A stretch of DNA of 64,000 bases, from contig NZ_LT607752.1 of assembly GCF_900090265.1 (NCBI RefSeq), positions 806,001-870,000 on the forward strand, read 5' to 3'. Position 1 is the first letter of the stretch. Every line of letters begins with the position of its first letter. The position numbers were made by a program, and so were the translations under genes. This stretch comes from Micromonospora rifamycinica (GTDB lineage: Bacteria > Actinomycetota > Actinomycetes > Mycobacteriales > Micromonosporaceae). The notes under the pieces were generated by a model. The model saw nothing but the letters and a program-made list of their open reading frames with translations, was not told the DNA's origin and searched no databases. Shown piece by piece: positions 1-8,743 of this stretch.

Positions 1-122
1 GCTGCCGCAGCGGGACCGGATCCGTCGCCGCGAGGCCGGCCAGGTCTGACACCTCGTCGCCTACGGGGCGGGTCTGACACCTCGCCACGCCGCCCGGGCG
101 GCCCTGTGGTTGACTCGGTGGC

Positions 123-218
123 GGAGGCGTTCAGGTGGCTGGTGCCCCTCCCAGCCTTCAAAGCTGGTGTGGTCCGGGATCCGGGCCAGGCGGGTTCGAT
201 TCCCGTCCGTCTCCGCCA
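123..218 (+). tRNA. selC: tRNA-Sec (UCA anticodon)
   Basis: This is the selenocysteine tRNA that reads UGA. The sequence folds with a long acceptor arm (GGAGGCG at 123-129 pairing with the strand just before GCCA), an anticodon stem CCAGC/GCTGG (151-155/163-167) and a 7-nt loop with anticodon TCA at 158-160. It has a long variable arm (about 168-189) and a T arm with GGTTCGATTCC. CCA is encoded at 216-218. The length of 96 nt fits tRNA-Sec and not a standard tRNA. It sits 22 bases upstream of selA, which serves the same pathway. Confidence 0.95.
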
Positions 219-240
219 ACCACCGGGGGAGATGACACGC

Positions 241-1539
241 ATGGGTGAGGCGGCGGGCGATCCGCGTCGGCGGGTGCCGCGCACCGACGTGCTGCTGGCC
301 GACCCCGGGCTGGCCGCCGCGGCGGCCACCCTCGGCCGGGACCGGGTCAAGGTCGCCGTCACCCGCGCCCAGCAGCGGGCCCGGCTCGGGGAGATCACCC
401 CCGGGCAGGTCCGCGACGCGGCACTCGCCGCCCTGTCCGCCCCGGGGCACCGGGTGGTGCTCAACGCCACCGGGGTGGTGCTGCACACCAACCTCGGCCG
501 GGCCCCGTTGTCGGCCGCCGCCGTCGACGCGCTGGTCGCCGCCGCCGGCTGCACCGACGTGGAGCTGGACCTGGACACCGGTCGGCGGGCCCGCCGCGGC
601 CGCGACGCGCTGGCCGCGCTGGCCGCGGCGGTGCCCGACGCCGCCGCCGTGCACGTGGTCAACAACGGCGCGGCGGCCCTGGTCCTCGCGGCGACCGCGC
701 TGGCCGCCGGCCGGGAGATCGTGGTCAGCCGGGGGGAGCTGGTGGAGATCGGCGACGGGTTCCGGCTACCCGACCTGCTGGCCAGCACCGGTGCCCGGCT
801 GCGCGAGGTCGGCACGACCAACCGCACCACCCGCGACGACTACGTTCGGGCGGTCGGGCCGGACACCGGTTTCGTGCTCAAGGTGCACCCGTCCAATTTC
901 GTGGTCACCGGCTTCACCGCGGCCGTCGGGGTCGGCGAGCTGGCCACCCTCGGCGTGCCGGTGGTGGCCGACATCGGTTCCGGTCTGCTCACCGCCGACC
1001 CGCTGCTGCCCGCCGAGCCGGACGCGGCGGGCACCCTGCGGGCCGGGGCGCACCTGGTCACCGCCAGCGGCGACAAGCTCCTCGGCGGCCCCCAGGCCGG
1101 GCTGCTGCTCGGCGACGCCGACCTGGTCGACCGGCTGCGCCGGCACCCGCTGGCCCGGGCGCTGCGGGTGGACAAGCTGACCCTCGCCGCGTTGGCGGCC
1201 ACCCTGCACGGGCCGACCACCCCCACCCGGGACGCCCTGCACGCCGACCCGGCCGGGCTGCGGGACCGCTGCGAACGGCTGCGGGACACCCTCGGTGCCG
1301 AGGGCTGCAAGGCCGAGGTGCTGCCCAGCGTCGCGGTGGTCGGTGGGGGCGGGGCACCCGGCGTCGAGCTGGACTCCTGGGCGCTCAGCCTGCCCGAGCG
1401 GTACGCCGCACCGCTGCGCCGGGGCGACCCGCCGGTGCTCGGCCGGGTGGTCCGGGGCCGGCTCCTGCTGGACCTGCGCTGCGTACCGGCCACCGCCGAC
1501 GGCACGCTGCGCGACGCGGTGCTGCGGGCGGCCGACTGA
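241..1539 (+). CDS. selA: L-seryl-tRNA(Sec) selenium transferase
   Basis: SelA is a PLP enzyme that converts seryl-tRNA(Sec) to selenocysteinyl-tRNA(Sec) with selenophosphate. The 432-residue protein has the family's central HxN-rich core (NATGVVLHTNLGRAPL) and the PLP-lysine motif SGDKLLGGPQAG, with the lysine near residue 279. The ATG at 241 was chosen because a GGGGGAG ribosome site lies about 9 bases upstream and because upstream in-frame starts would lie in the tRNA gene. The stop is followed after one base by selB, so the two are probably co-translated. No selD or selenoprotein gene is visible in the window. Confidence 0.95.
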   Translation: MGEAAGDPRRRVPRTDVLLADPGLAAAAATLGRDRVKVAVTRAQQRARLGEITPGQVRDAALAALSAPGHRVVLNATGVVLHTNLGRAPLSAAAVDALVAAAGCTDVELDLDTGRRARRGRDALAALAAAVPDAAAVHVVNNGAAALVLAATALAAGREIVVSRGELVEIGDGFRLPDLLASTGARLREVGTTNRTTRDDYVRAVGPDTGFVLKVHPSNFVVTGFTAAVGVGELATLGVPVVADIGSGLLTADPLLPAEPDAAGTLRAGAHLVTASGDKLLGGPQAGLLLGDADLVDRLRRHPLARALRVDKLTLAALAATLHGPTTPTRDALHADPAGLRDRCERLRDTLGAEGCKAEVLPSVAVVGGGGAPGVELDSWALSLPERYAAPLRRGDPPVLGRVVRGRLLLDLRCVPATADGTLRDAVLRAAD

Positions 1540-1540
1540 G

Positions 1541-3298
1541 ATGCACGTCGTCGCCACCGCCGGGCACGTGGACCACGGCAAGTCCACCCTGGTCCGGGCG
1601 CTGACCGGGATGGAACCGGACCGGTGGGCGGAGGAACGCCGCCGGGGGATGACCATCGACCTCGGCTTCGCCTGGACCACCCTGCCCACCGGCTGCACGA
1701 TCGCCTTCGTGGACGTCCCGGGGCACGAGCGGTTCGTGCCGAACATGCTGGCCGGGGTGGGGCCGGTGCCGGCGGTGCTGGTCGTGGTGGCCGCCGACGA
1801 GGGGTGGATGCCGCAGTCGGCCGAACACCTGGCCGCCCTGCACGCGCTGGGGGTGTCGCACGGCCTGCTGGTGGTGACCCGGGCGGACCTGGCCGACCCC
1901 GGACCGGCGACGGCGCAGGCCCGCGCGCACCTCGCGGCGACGTCGCTGGGCACGGTGGAGTCGGTGGCGGTCAGCGCGGTCACCGGCGTCGGCCTGCCGG
2001 AGCTGCGGGCCGCCCTGGGCCGGCTGGTCGGCCGGTTGCCCGCGCCGCAGGTCGACCAGCCGGTGCGGCTGTGGATCGACCGGGCGTTCACCATCCGGGG
2101 CAGCGGCACGGTGGTCACCGGCACCCTCGGCGGGGGCCGGCTGCGGGTCGGGGACGAGCTGGCACTGGCCACCACCGGCGAGCCGGTCCGGGTCCGGGGC
2201 CTGCACCGGCTCGGGGCGGCCGAGCAGCAGGTGACGGCGGTGGCCCGGGTGGCGGTCAACCTGCGCGGGGTGCCCCGGGACCGGCTCGGCCGGGGCGACG
2301 CGCTGCTCACCCCGGACGCGTTCGGCCGCACCGACCTGCTCGACGTGCGGTTGGCCGGTGACCCGGCGGCTGAGTTGCCGGCGACGTTGACGCTGCACGT
2401 CGGCTCGGCGGCCGTGCCGGCGCGGGTCCGGCCGCTCGGCGGGGACACCCTGCGGCTGCGGTTGGCCCGTCCGCTGCCGCTGCTGGTCGGGGACCGGGCG
2501 CTGCTGCGGGATCCGGGCCGGCACCACGTCTGCGGCGGGGTGACCGTGCTGGACGTGGCACCGCCGCCGCTGGCCCGCCGGGGTGCCGCCGCCGCCCGCG
2601 CCGCCGTCCTCACCGGCCTGCACGGCCGGCCCGACCTGGCCGGGGAGCTGCGTCGCCGCCGGCTCGTGCGGGCCGGCGAGCTGACCCGGATGGGGGTCAC
2701 CGGTGACGTCGCCCCGGTCGTCGGGGACTGGCTGGCCGACCCCGGGCACTGGCGGCAGCTCGGCGTCCGGCTGGTCGAGGAGGTGACCGCCTGGGCCGGT
2801 GCACATCCCCTGGAGCCCGGAGCCCCGGTGGAGGCGCTGCGGCGACGGCTCGGCCTGCCCGACCGGGCGCTGGTGGAGGCGCTGGTCCGGCCGCCGTTGA
2901 CGCTGCGCGCCGGCCGGATCGGCGTCGGTGACCTCGGGCTGCCCGAGCCGGTGGCCCGCGCGGTCGACCGGGTCCGCCGCGAGTACGCCGCCCACCCGTT
3001 CCGCGCTCCGGAGGCCGACCGGCTCACCGCTCTCGGACTGGGGCCCCGCGAGGTCGGTGCCGCCGTACGGGCCGGCGCGCTGCTGCGGCTGGCGGAGAAC
3101 GTGGTGCTGCTGCCCGACGCGGCCGACGAGGCGGTACGGGTGCTCGCCCGGCTCCCGCAGCCGTTCACCCTCAGCGCCGCCCGGCAGGCCCTGGACACCA
3201 CCCGTCGGGTGGCGGTGCCGTTGTTGGAGCTGCTGGACCGGCGGGGGGTGACCCGTCGGCTGCCCGACGACGCCCGCGAGGTGGTCGGGTCGGGCTGA
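1541..3298 (+). CDS. selB: selenocysteine-specific translation elongation factor SelB
   Basis: SelB delivers selenocysteinyl-tRNA to the ribosome at UGA codons that carry a SECIS hairpin. The 585-residue protein begins with an EF-Tu-like GTPase: P-loop GHVDHGKST (residues 8-16), DVPGH (58-62) and TRAD (113-116) in place of NKxD. Beta-barrel domains follow, then a basic C-terminal part with the winged-helix domains that bind the SECIS RNA. The ATG lies one base after the selA stop. With selC and selA this gives a complete decoding set except for SelD. Confidence 0.95.
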   Translation: MHVVATAGHVDHGKSTLVRALTGMEPDRWAEERRRGMTIDLGFAWTTLPTGCTIAFVDVPGHERFVPNMLAGVGPVPAVLVVVAADEGWMPQSAEHLAALHALGVSHGLLVVTRADLADPGPATAQARAHLAATSLGTVESVAVSAVTGVGLPELRAALGRLVGRLPAPQVDQPVRLWIDRAFTIRGSGTVVTGTLGGGRLRVGDELALATTGEPVRVRGLHRLGAAEQQVTAVARVAVNLRGVPRDRLGRGDALLTPDAFGRTDLLDVRLAGDPAAELPATLTLHVGSAAVPARVRPLGGDTLRLRLARPLPLLVGDRALLRDPGRHHVCGGVTVLDVAPPPLARRGAAAARAAVLTGLHGRPDLAGELRRRRLVRAGELTRMGVTGDVAPVVGDWLADPGHWRQLGVRLVEEVTAWAGAHPLEPGAPVEALRRRLGLPDRALVEALVRPPLTLRAGRIGVGDLGLPEPVARAVDRVRREYAAHPFRAPEADRLTALGLGPREVGAAVRAGALLRLAENVVLLPDAADEAVRVLARLPQPFTLSAARQALDTTRRVAVPLLELLDRRGVTRRLPDDAREVVGSG

Positions 3299-3371
3299 CC
3301 GGCCCGTCGCCGGTCGCCGGTGCGCTGCCGAACCGCCCTCCCGCCGGCCCCGGGTCGCCTACCGTGACGCC

Positions 3372-3569
3372 ATGGACCCTTCGGCGGTCTGGCGGGACCG
3401 GAACCATCGCTGGCGGATCGAGGCCTACCGGGCACCGGACCTGCGGTTCGCCATCTTCGCCACCAACGGCCCCACCGAGAGCGCGCCGCTGTGGTTGTTC
3501 GGCATGGCGGCGCTGGCCCGCTGGCTGATGACGCACGCGATCTCCCTGGACGACCTGGAGACCGTCTGA
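3372..3569 (+). CDS. small conserved-looking protein, function unknown
   Basis: A 65-residue protein starting at ATG 3372, with no family I recognise. It has a polar, aromatic N-terminal half (WRDRNHRWRIEAYR) and a more hydrophobic central stretch (LWLFGMAALARWLM) that could be an amphipathic helix but is short for a membrane span. It follows selB by 73 bases, and a strong hairpin sits right at its stop codon. That hairpin and the non-repetitive composition argue for a real gene, but only similarity searches can confirm it. Confidence 0.5.
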   Translation: MDPSAVWRDRNHRWRIEAYRAPDLRFAIFATNGPTESAPLWLFGMAALARWLMTHAISLDDLETV

Positions 3570-3607
3570 CCCGCCGGGTGCGGCGGTGGATCAGTCCCCG
3601 GCGGGTC
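3568..3607 (+). terminator. hairpin at the end of the selB/small-gene unit
   Basis: A perfect 11-bp inverted repeat, GACCCGCCGGG at 3568-3578 and its complement at 3597-3607, with an 18-nt loop. It overlaps the stop of the gene at 3372-3569. There is no T run, as is common for terminators in high-GC actinobacteria. Confidence 0.5.
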
Positions 3608-3674
3608 GGCACCCGTCGCCCGGACGGGGGAACCATGTCCGATACGCCTGGTTCCTGATGATTCCGCTCGTACC

Positions 3675-3869
3675 GTGCGGGACGTGAAGGACCGAGGAGT
3701 ACGGACGTTCCTGGCGGTGCTCGCCGGCCTGGCGGTGATCTACTTCGGGGTGACCGGTCGTTCCACCGGCGACGGCGGGGTGTCCGGTGGGGTGGTGCTG
3801 CTGGCCCTGTTGGCCGCCCTGCTCGTCTGGCACCTGACCAAGCCGGCGGGCAACAAACCGGTCGACTGA
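3675..3869 (+). CDS. small two-span membrane protein, unknown
   Basis: A 64-residue protein with two hydrophobic segments (TFLAVLAGLAVIYFGVTG, about residues 11-28, and VVLLALLAALLVWHLT, about 41-56) joined by a Gly/Ser-rich loop. It would form a membrane hairpin. The start is GTG 3675, with GTG 3684 as an alternative. It converges on the glycosylase gene with only 25 bases between the stops. No function can be assigned. Confidence 0.55.
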   Translation: MRDVKDRGVRTFLAVLAGLAVIYFGVTGRSTGDGGVSGGVVLLALLAALLVWHLTKPAGNKPVD

Positions 3870-3894
3870 GCCGTCCGCGGCCCGGCACGGCAGG

Positions 3895-4551
3895 TCAGCG
3901 GGGCGTCGTGGCCAGCCGGGTCACCTCACCCGCGGACTCCTCGCCGAGCGCCACCCGGACCAGCGCCGACGCCAGCCGCCCGAAGTCCGGCCCGGCGACC
4001 AGCCCGGCCAGCCCGTGCGGGTCGGCCGGCAGGCCGAGCCGCTTCGCGCCGGTCAGGGTGCGCCGGTCGGCGTACGGGCGGAGGTCCGACCAGACCGTCT
4101 GCGCCTCCCGCAGGAAGATGTCCGCCCCGGTCGGGCCGATGCCGGGGAACTCGGTCAGCCGGCGCCGCAGCGCCGCCGGCTCGCCCCCGGCCTCCCGGTG
4201 CAGCCGTCGCAGGTCACCGTGCCAGCGCTCCAGGCACAGCCGGGCCCCGGTGCCCAGCATCGTCGCGGTCCGCTCGTCGTAGCGGCGGTAGTGCCCGCGT
4301 CCCAGCGCGTCCACCCGCTCCTGCCAGCCGGCCGCCTCCATCGCCTGCGGGGTACGCCAGCCGGCGGCGAACAGCTCCCGGGCGGCGGCGACCGCGACCC
4401 GGGCCCGGATCCGGGTGCTCAGCAACGTGGTGAGCACCAGCAGCTGGTACAGCGGAGCGGGCCGGTCGGCCAGCGTGATGCCGGCCTCCTCGGCGTAGGT
4501 GCGGCCCTGCCGGTCCAACAGCGTCCGGGCCACCCGGCGGTCGTCCCCCAT
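3895..4551 (-). CDS. HhH-GPD type endonuclease III-like DNA glycosylase
   Basis: The 218-residue protein carries a helix-hairpin-helix motif (LTEFPGIGPTGADIFL) followed by an acidic region, as in base-excision DNA glycosylases of the Nth/AlkA superfamily. The usual endonuclease III motif is LPGVG with a catalytic Lys and Asp and a C-terminal 4Fe-4S cluster. Here no cysteine cluster is present, so it belongs to the cluster-less actinobacterial branch. The start is ATG 4551. An open frame continues upstream, but that part is low-complexity. The damage it repairs cannot be told from sequence. Confidence 0.75.
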   Translation of the reverse strand: MGDDRRVARTLLDRQGRTYAEEAGITLADRPAPLYQLLVLTTLLSTRIRARVAVAAARELFAAGWRTPQAMEAAGWQERVDALGRGHYRRYDERTATMLGTGARLCLERWHGDLRRLHREAGGEPAALRRRLTEFPGIGPTGADIFLREAQTVWSDLRPYADRRTLTGAKRLGLPADPHGLAGLVAGPDFGRLASALVRVALGEESAGEVTRLATTPR

Positions 4552-4687
4552 CACCTGGTGGTACCCGTCCTGTCGCACCTCAGCCCTGTCCGGTGACGGC
4601 AACCCGGGGCCGCATGCGCCCGCCGGTGCCGGGTAACCCGCCGACGGGCGCGGAGCACCGTGCCCGTCGGTCCGGAAGGAGACACCC

Positions 4688-4888
4688 GTGACGAACGTGC
4701 AGCAGCCCGAGATGCGGCGCGACGGGAACAACGCGACCGTGCAGGACAGCAAGGGGCCCGGCGTCGCCGGTCACCCCGCCCACCGGTCCACCTCGCCGGG
4801 GGACCGGGGTCGACGGACACCGCGCGGCCAGGCCTCCCCGTACGGTCCGGGCCGGCCGAGCGCCGACGACCACAGCGACCGGGGCTGA
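4688..4888 (+). CDS. small hydrophilic protein, unknown
   Basis: A 66-residue, Gly/Arg/Pro-rich protein with no hydrophobic segment, likely disordered. The start is GTG 4688, supported by a strong ribosome site (GGAAGGAG) 7 bases upstream. The strong hairpin at 4929-4963 lies between it and the convergent stress-protein gene. I do not recognise a family, and low complexity weakens the call. Confidence 0.5.
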   Translation: MTNVQQPEMRRDGNNATVQDSKGPGVAGHPAHRSTSPGDRGRRTPRGQASPYGPGRPSADDHSDRG

Positions 4889-4928
4889 CCCCCGCCGCCG
4901 TGTCGGCGCGGTGCCGACCACCCGACCT

Positions 4929-4963
4929 GCCGCCCGGCCCGGGGTCGATCCGGGCCGGGCGGC
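4929..4963. terminator. bidirectional hairpin terminator
   Basis: A perfect 14-bp inverted repeat (GCCGCCCGGCCCGG at 4929-4942, complement at 4950-4963) with a 7-nt loop. It lies between two convergent genes, the small gene ending at 4888 and the universal stress protein ending at 5035, so it can serve both. Confidence 0.6.
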
Positions 4964-5034
4964 ACCCTGCCGGGCCTCGGGTGGGCGACGGGAGCCCCGG
5001 TCCGCGGTCGGCCGCCGGGGCGGTGCCCGGCCGG

Positions 5035-5961
5035 CTACCCGGCCACCGCCGGCCCGGTCCCGTCGCGGCCCGGGCCGGGGGCGCGCACCACCGCGACCGG
5101 ACAGGCGCTGTGGTGCAGCACCCGGTGGCTGACCGAACCGAGCAGCAGGCCGGCGAGTTCGCCGTGGCCCCGGGCGCCGACCACCACCAGCTGTGCCCGC
5201 CGGGACGCCTCGACCAGCGCGGCGACCGGCCGGGCGGGCACCGGCTCCGGGTCCACCGGGACGTCGGGGTGGCGCTCGGCCAGCCCGGCGAGGCTCTCGG
5301 CGAGCGCCTGTGCCTCCTCGTCGCGCAGCCGGGCCTCGTCGTACACCAGGGGTTGGATGTCCCCCGGGCGGCGGGTGGCCGGATGGGTGTAGGCGCGCAC
5401 GGCCCGCAGCCGGACGCCCCGGGCGGACGCCTGCGCGGCGGCGTACTCGACCGCCGCGGGAGAGGCCGCCGAACCGTCGACCCCGACCACCACCGGGCCA
5501 CCGGCGTGCTCCTCACCCCGGGCGACCAGCACCGGACAGCCGGCGTGTGTGGCGACCTGGATCGCCACCGAGCCGACCAGCAGGGCGGTGAACCCGCCGA
5601 GGCCCCGCTCGCCCAGCACGATCGTCGCCGCGGTGGGGGACCGGCCCAGCAGCACCGCGCTGGCCTCACCGTCGATGATCTCACCGGTCACCGGCAGGCC
5701 CGGGTCGACCGCCCGTGCGGCGGCCACCGCCTGCTCGACCAGTTTCTCCGCCTGGCGGCGTAGCCCGCCGCCGGGCGGGTTCCCGGCGACCGGGTCGACC
5801 GGCACCCGCAGCAGGGGCCAGATGAAGGCGTGCACCACCCGCAGCGGCAGGTGCCGCCGGATCGCCTCCGCCGCGGCCAGCCGGACGGCGCGCAGCGCCG
5901 ACTCCGAGCCGTCCACGCCCACCACGACCGCCGCGCCGTTCGCCGAGTCCACCCCGTGCAC
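5035..5961 (-). CDS. tandem universal stress protein
   Basis: A 308-residue protein made of two Usp domains (about residues 10-150 and 155-298). Each ends with the ATP-binding signature G-x2-G-x9-G-S: GERGLGGF...GS and GARGHGEL...GS. That predicts ATP-binding members, which in actinobacteria are typical of hypoxia and dormancy responses. Each domain opens with VVVGVDGS. It stands alone on the minus strand. Its promoter region (5962-6145) is shared with the divergent phosphatase gene. Confidence 0.9.
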   Translation of the reverse strand: MHGVDSANGAAVVVGVDGSESALRAVRLAAAEAIRRHLPLRVVHAFIWPLLRVPVDPVAGNPPGGGLRRQAEKLVEQAVAAARAVDPGLPVTGEIIDGEASAVLLGRSPTAATIVLGERGLGGFTALLVGSVAIQVATHAGCPVLVARGEEHAGGPVVVGVDGSAASPAAVEYAAAQASARGVRLRAVRAYTHPATRRPGDIQPLVYDEARLRDEEAQALAESLAGLAERHPDVPVDPEPVPARPVAALVEASRRAQLVVVGARGHGELAGLLLGSVSHRVLHHSACPVAVVRAPGPGRDGTGPAVAG

Positions 5962-6102
5962 CTCCCGCCTGCGTCAGTATCGCCGCCGGTCGGGGCCGGC
6001 GGGCCGATACCGCGACCGGGCACCGGCCAGGGGCGCCGCGGCGGCCGGGGCGGGGCGTGGTCGTCCGGCCCGGCCCCGGACCGGAGCGGGCCGACCGCTC
6101 CG

Positions 6103-6125
6103 TATGATGCTTGCCCTGTAGCAAG
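6103..6125 (+). promoter_or_regulatory. -10-like box and short inverted repeat before the phosphatase
   Basis: TATGAT at 6103-6108 resembles a -10 box. It is followed by CTTGC (6110-6114) and GCAAG (6121-6125), an inverted repeat with a 6-nt gap. A strong GGAGGGG ribosome site precedes the ATG at 6146. This could be a promoter-operator overlap. There is no experimental support. Confidence 0.35.
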
Positions 6126-6145
6126 AATCTCGGAGGGGAACACAC

Positions 6146-7312
6146 ATGCCGGATGCGCTCGCAGCGATGTCGCGTGCGCTACGTGAGGCGGCACCGGACC
6201 GACTGGTGGAGGCCGTCGACCGGGCCCTGCGGTCCGTGCTCGCCGCCGTGCGGGTCGACGTCTTCCTGGCCGACTACCGGATCAGCGGGCTGTGGTCGGT
6301 GCTCGACCCGGAGTTGTCGGCCGGTTCCCTCAGCGGCCAGGGTGGCGCACCGCGCTGCTTCAGCAGCCAGCAACCGGTCCTCGACCCGCACGACGGCGGA
6401 CACTGCCGGGTGTGGGTGCCGCTGACCGTCTGGGGCGAGCGGCTCGGGGTCCTCCTGGTCGAGCTGACCGACACCCCGGACCGCCCGACCCAGGACGTGC
6501 TCGCCGACCTGGCCGTCGACCTGGCCACCACGTTGCGGGCGGCCGACCGGGAGACCGACCGGTACCGCCGCACCCGCCGTCGGGAACGGCTGAGCATGGC
6601 CGCCGAGATGCAGTGGGACCTGCTGCCGGGGCGCAGCGTCACCGACGAGGCCTTCCTGCTGGCCGGGCAGCTCGAGCCGGCGTACAGCGTCGGCGGTGAC
6701 CACTTCGACTGGTCGGTCGATCCCGGGCGGCTCACCCTCACCGTCCTCAACGGGGCCGGCACGGGGCTGGCCGCCGCGATGCTCACCGCGCTCACCGTCA
6801 ACGCCATCCGCAACGCGCGGCGTTCGGGCGGTGGCCTGGTGGAGCAGGCCGAACTGGCCTCGGACACGCTGTTCTACCAGCACCGGGGGGACCGGCACGT
6901 GGCCACGTTGCTGCTGTCGGTGGACACCGCCACCGGTCGGGCCCGGGCGGTGGACGCCGGTTCGCCGCGCGTACTGCGGTTGCGGGGGACCACCGTGCAG
7001 CGGATCGCCCTGGAGCAGCAGCTGCCGCTGGGCATGTTCGCCGAGACCCGGTACACCGTGCAGGAGTTCGACCTGCTGCCCGGCGACCGCCTCTTCGTGG
7101 TCAGCGACGGCGTGTACGACGCACGACCCGGTGGCCAGGAGGCCTACGGTGAGCGGACGATGGCCCGGGCGATGCGCTCGACGCGGTTGCAACCGGCGCC
7201 GGAAGCGGTTGGTACGGTGATGCGCGAGCTGTTCGCATATCATGCCGACACCGATCTCCGTGACGATGCCGTCGTCGTGTGCCTGGACTGGTGCGGGCGG
7301 CGCGAACGATGA
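6146..7312 (+). CDS. PP2C/SpoIIE-family serine phosphatase with N-terminal sensor
   Basis: A 388-residue protein. The N-terminal 150 residues look like a GAF-type sensor (VDVFLADYRISGLWSVL ... VWVPLTVWGERLGVLLVEL). The linker helix is basic (RYRRTRRRERLSMAAEMQWDLLP). The C-terminal 200 residues form a SpoIIE-type phosphatase with YSVGGDHFDW, VSDGVYDA and a final DDAVVVCLDW, the metal-binding aspartate motifs. Such proteins dephosphorylate anti-anti-sigma factors or similar partners. Its stop overlaps the ATG of the MarR gene, so they are probably coupled. Confidence 0.85.
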   Translation: MPDALAAMSRALREAAPDRLVEAVDRALRSVLAAVRVDVFLADYRISGLWSVLDPELSAGSLSGQGGAPRCFSSQQPVLDPHDGGHCRVWVPLTVWGERLGVLLVELTDTPDRPTQDVLADLAVDLATTLRAADRETDRYRRTRRRERLSMAAEMQWDLLPGRSVTDEAFLLAGQLEPAYSVGGDHFDWSVDPGRLTLTVLNGAGTGLAAAMLTALTVNAIRNARRSGGGLVEQAELASDTLFYQHRGDRHVATLLLSVDTATGRARAVDAGSPRVLRLRGTTVQRIALEQQLPLGMFAETRYTVQEFDLLPGDRLFVVSDGVYDARPGGQEAYGERTMARAMRSTRLQPAPEAVGTVMRELFAYHADTDLRDDAVVVCLDWCGRRER

Positions 7313-7830
7313 TCGGCCGTCAGCGACACACGACAGCGGAGAATCGCGGGGGACAGCGGGTGGATCGACCTCCGAATCTTGCCGTGGCGATCGAGGCCGC
7401 GGCCGAGGCCTTCGTCGGTGTGCTCGATTCCGCGACCTCGCGTCACCAGGTGACGGTGCCGCCGACCCAGCTACGGGTGCTCGCGTTGATCAGGGACCGG
7501 CCGGAGACGAACGTCAACGGGCTGGCTGAGCTGCTGGACGTGGTGCCGTCGTCGGCGAGTCGGCTCTGCGACCGGCTGGAGGCCACCGGCCTGCTGCGCC
7601 GTACCCCCGATCCGCGGGACCGGCGTGAGGTGCGGTTGGTGCTCACCGCCGCGGCGGTGACCCTGCTGGGGGAGGTCCGGGAGCGGCGGCACCGGGCGGT
7701 GCAGGAGGTGCTGGACCGGATGCCGCCGCGCGCCCAGCACGAGCTGCTGCTGGCGCTGCTGGCGTTCGGTCAGGCGGCGGCGTCGGGGACCTCGCCTTCA
7801 CCGGCCGACACGGCGGCGCGCACCGCGTGA
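7309..7830 (+). CDS. MarR-family transcription regulator
   Basis: The winged helix-turn-helix core (TQLRVLALIRDRPETNVNGLAELLDVVPSSASRLCDRLEATGLLRRTPDPRDRREVRLVLT) is typical of MarR, including the DxRxxxL wing motif. ATG 7309 overlaps the phosphatase stop (ATGA) and gives 173 residues. GTG 7360 has a GGGGGA site 8 bases upstream and gives the more usual 156 residues, so the true start is open. The coupling with a sensor phosphatase suggests a joint stress-response role, which is inference. Confidence 0.85.
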   Translation: MIGRQRHTTAENRGGQRVDRPPNLAVAIEAAAEAFVGVLDSATSRHQVTVPPTQLRVLALIRDRPETNVNGLAELLDVVPSSASRLCDRLEATGLLRRTPDPRDRREVRLVLTAAAVTLLGEVRERRHRAVQEVLDRMPPRAQHELLLALLAFGQAAASGTSPSPADTAARTA

Positions 7831-8107
7831 GCCGTACCGGGCGACGGCTCCACTAGTGTCCTAGGATGCCTTAACGGTGGTGACCCACCGCACAACACGC
7901 CCGGACACCCGGAACCCGCGCACCCCACCGGGCACCGGAAAGCGCCCGATATAGTGGCTGCCGGTCCGGGCCGTCGACCACCCGGACCACATCAGGGGGA
8001 GGTCCCGGCCCGGGATCACCGAGACGCCGGCACCCGCCGGTCCGGTAGCGCACGACTGACCGTGGTGCCCGAGCGGGCACCGGCAGCGTGCTGCGGAGGG
8101 AGGTTCG

Positions 8108-8743
8108 GTGTCGCGTCGGCCGGCTCGGGCGGCACGTCCGCGTGCGGTGGACGGTGCCGTGACCGCCACGGACCGGGTGCTCACGCTGCCGAACCTGATC
8201 AGCTTCGTCCGGCTGCTCGGCGTACCCGTGTTCCTCTGGCTGTTCCTGGTCGTGGAGGCGGACGTGGCGGCGATCGTGGTGCTCGCCGCCGGCGGCACCT
8301 CCGACTGGGTGGACGGGTGGATCGCCCGCCGGCTCGGCCAGGTCAGCCGGCTCGGTGAGCTGCTCGACCCGCTGGCCGACCGGCTCTATATCCTCGCCAC
8401 GCTGCTCGCCTTCACCGCCCGCGAGGTGGTGCCGTGGCAGTTCACGGCGGCGCTACTGGCCCGGGAGCTGCTGCTGCTCGGCTCGTTGGGGGTGCTGCGC
8501 CGGTACGGTTACGGCCCGCCGCCGGTGCACTACGTCGGCAAGACCGCGACCTTCCTGATCCTGGCCGCCTTCCCGGTGCTGCTGCTGGCGGCGGCCACCA
8601 CGTCGGTGACGGCGACGACCGCCGGGGCGGTCGGCTGGGGGCTGGCCTGGTGGGGTCTGGTGCTCTACTGGGTGGCCGGCGCGATGTACGTGGTGCAGGC
8701 GACCCGGCTGGTGCGTGCGGTGCGGCCGGGAGCCGCCACGTGA
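8108..8743 (+). CDS. CDP-alcohol phosphatidyltransferase (PgsA-like)
   Basis: An integral membrane enzyme of 211 residues with the family motif DG-x2-AR-x8-G-x3-D-x3-D (DGWIARRLGQVSRLGELLDPLAD). It transfers a phosphatidyl group from CDP-diacylglycerol to an alcohol. Its position before DUF881/Sbp/GcvH/GarA equals that of Rv1822 (pgsA2). The polar-head substrate cannot be read from sequence. The GTG start at 8108 follows GGAGGGAGG closely. A TATAGT box at 7951-7956 is a plausible promoter element. Its end overlaps the next gene by 4 bases. Confidence 0.9.
   Translation: MSRRPARAARPRAVDGAVTATDRVLTLPNLISFVRLLGVPVFLWLFLVVEADVAAIVVLAAGGTSDWVDGWIARRLGQVSRLGELLDPLADRLYILATLLAFTAREVVPWQFTAALLARELLLLGSLGVLRRYGYGPPPVHYVGKTATFLILAAFPVLLLAAATTSVTATTAGAVGWGLAWWGLVLYWVAGAMYVVQATRLVRAVRPGAAT

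Noticed and set aside
43..84. Direct repeat GGTCTGACACCTCG at 43-56 and 71-84 upstream of selC
   Set aside because: Only two copies; no link to a known element or tRNA duplicate could be shown.
766..3888. A 1,040-codon open frame on the minus strand antisense to selA/selB
   Set aside because: Low-complexity Arg/Pro/Ser translation, typical of the antisense of GC-rich genes; the plus-strand genes have full family motifs.
7861..8298. Minus-strand open frames opposite the phosphatidyltransferase start
   Set aside because: No ribosome site or family motif; they run antisense to a well-supported gene.
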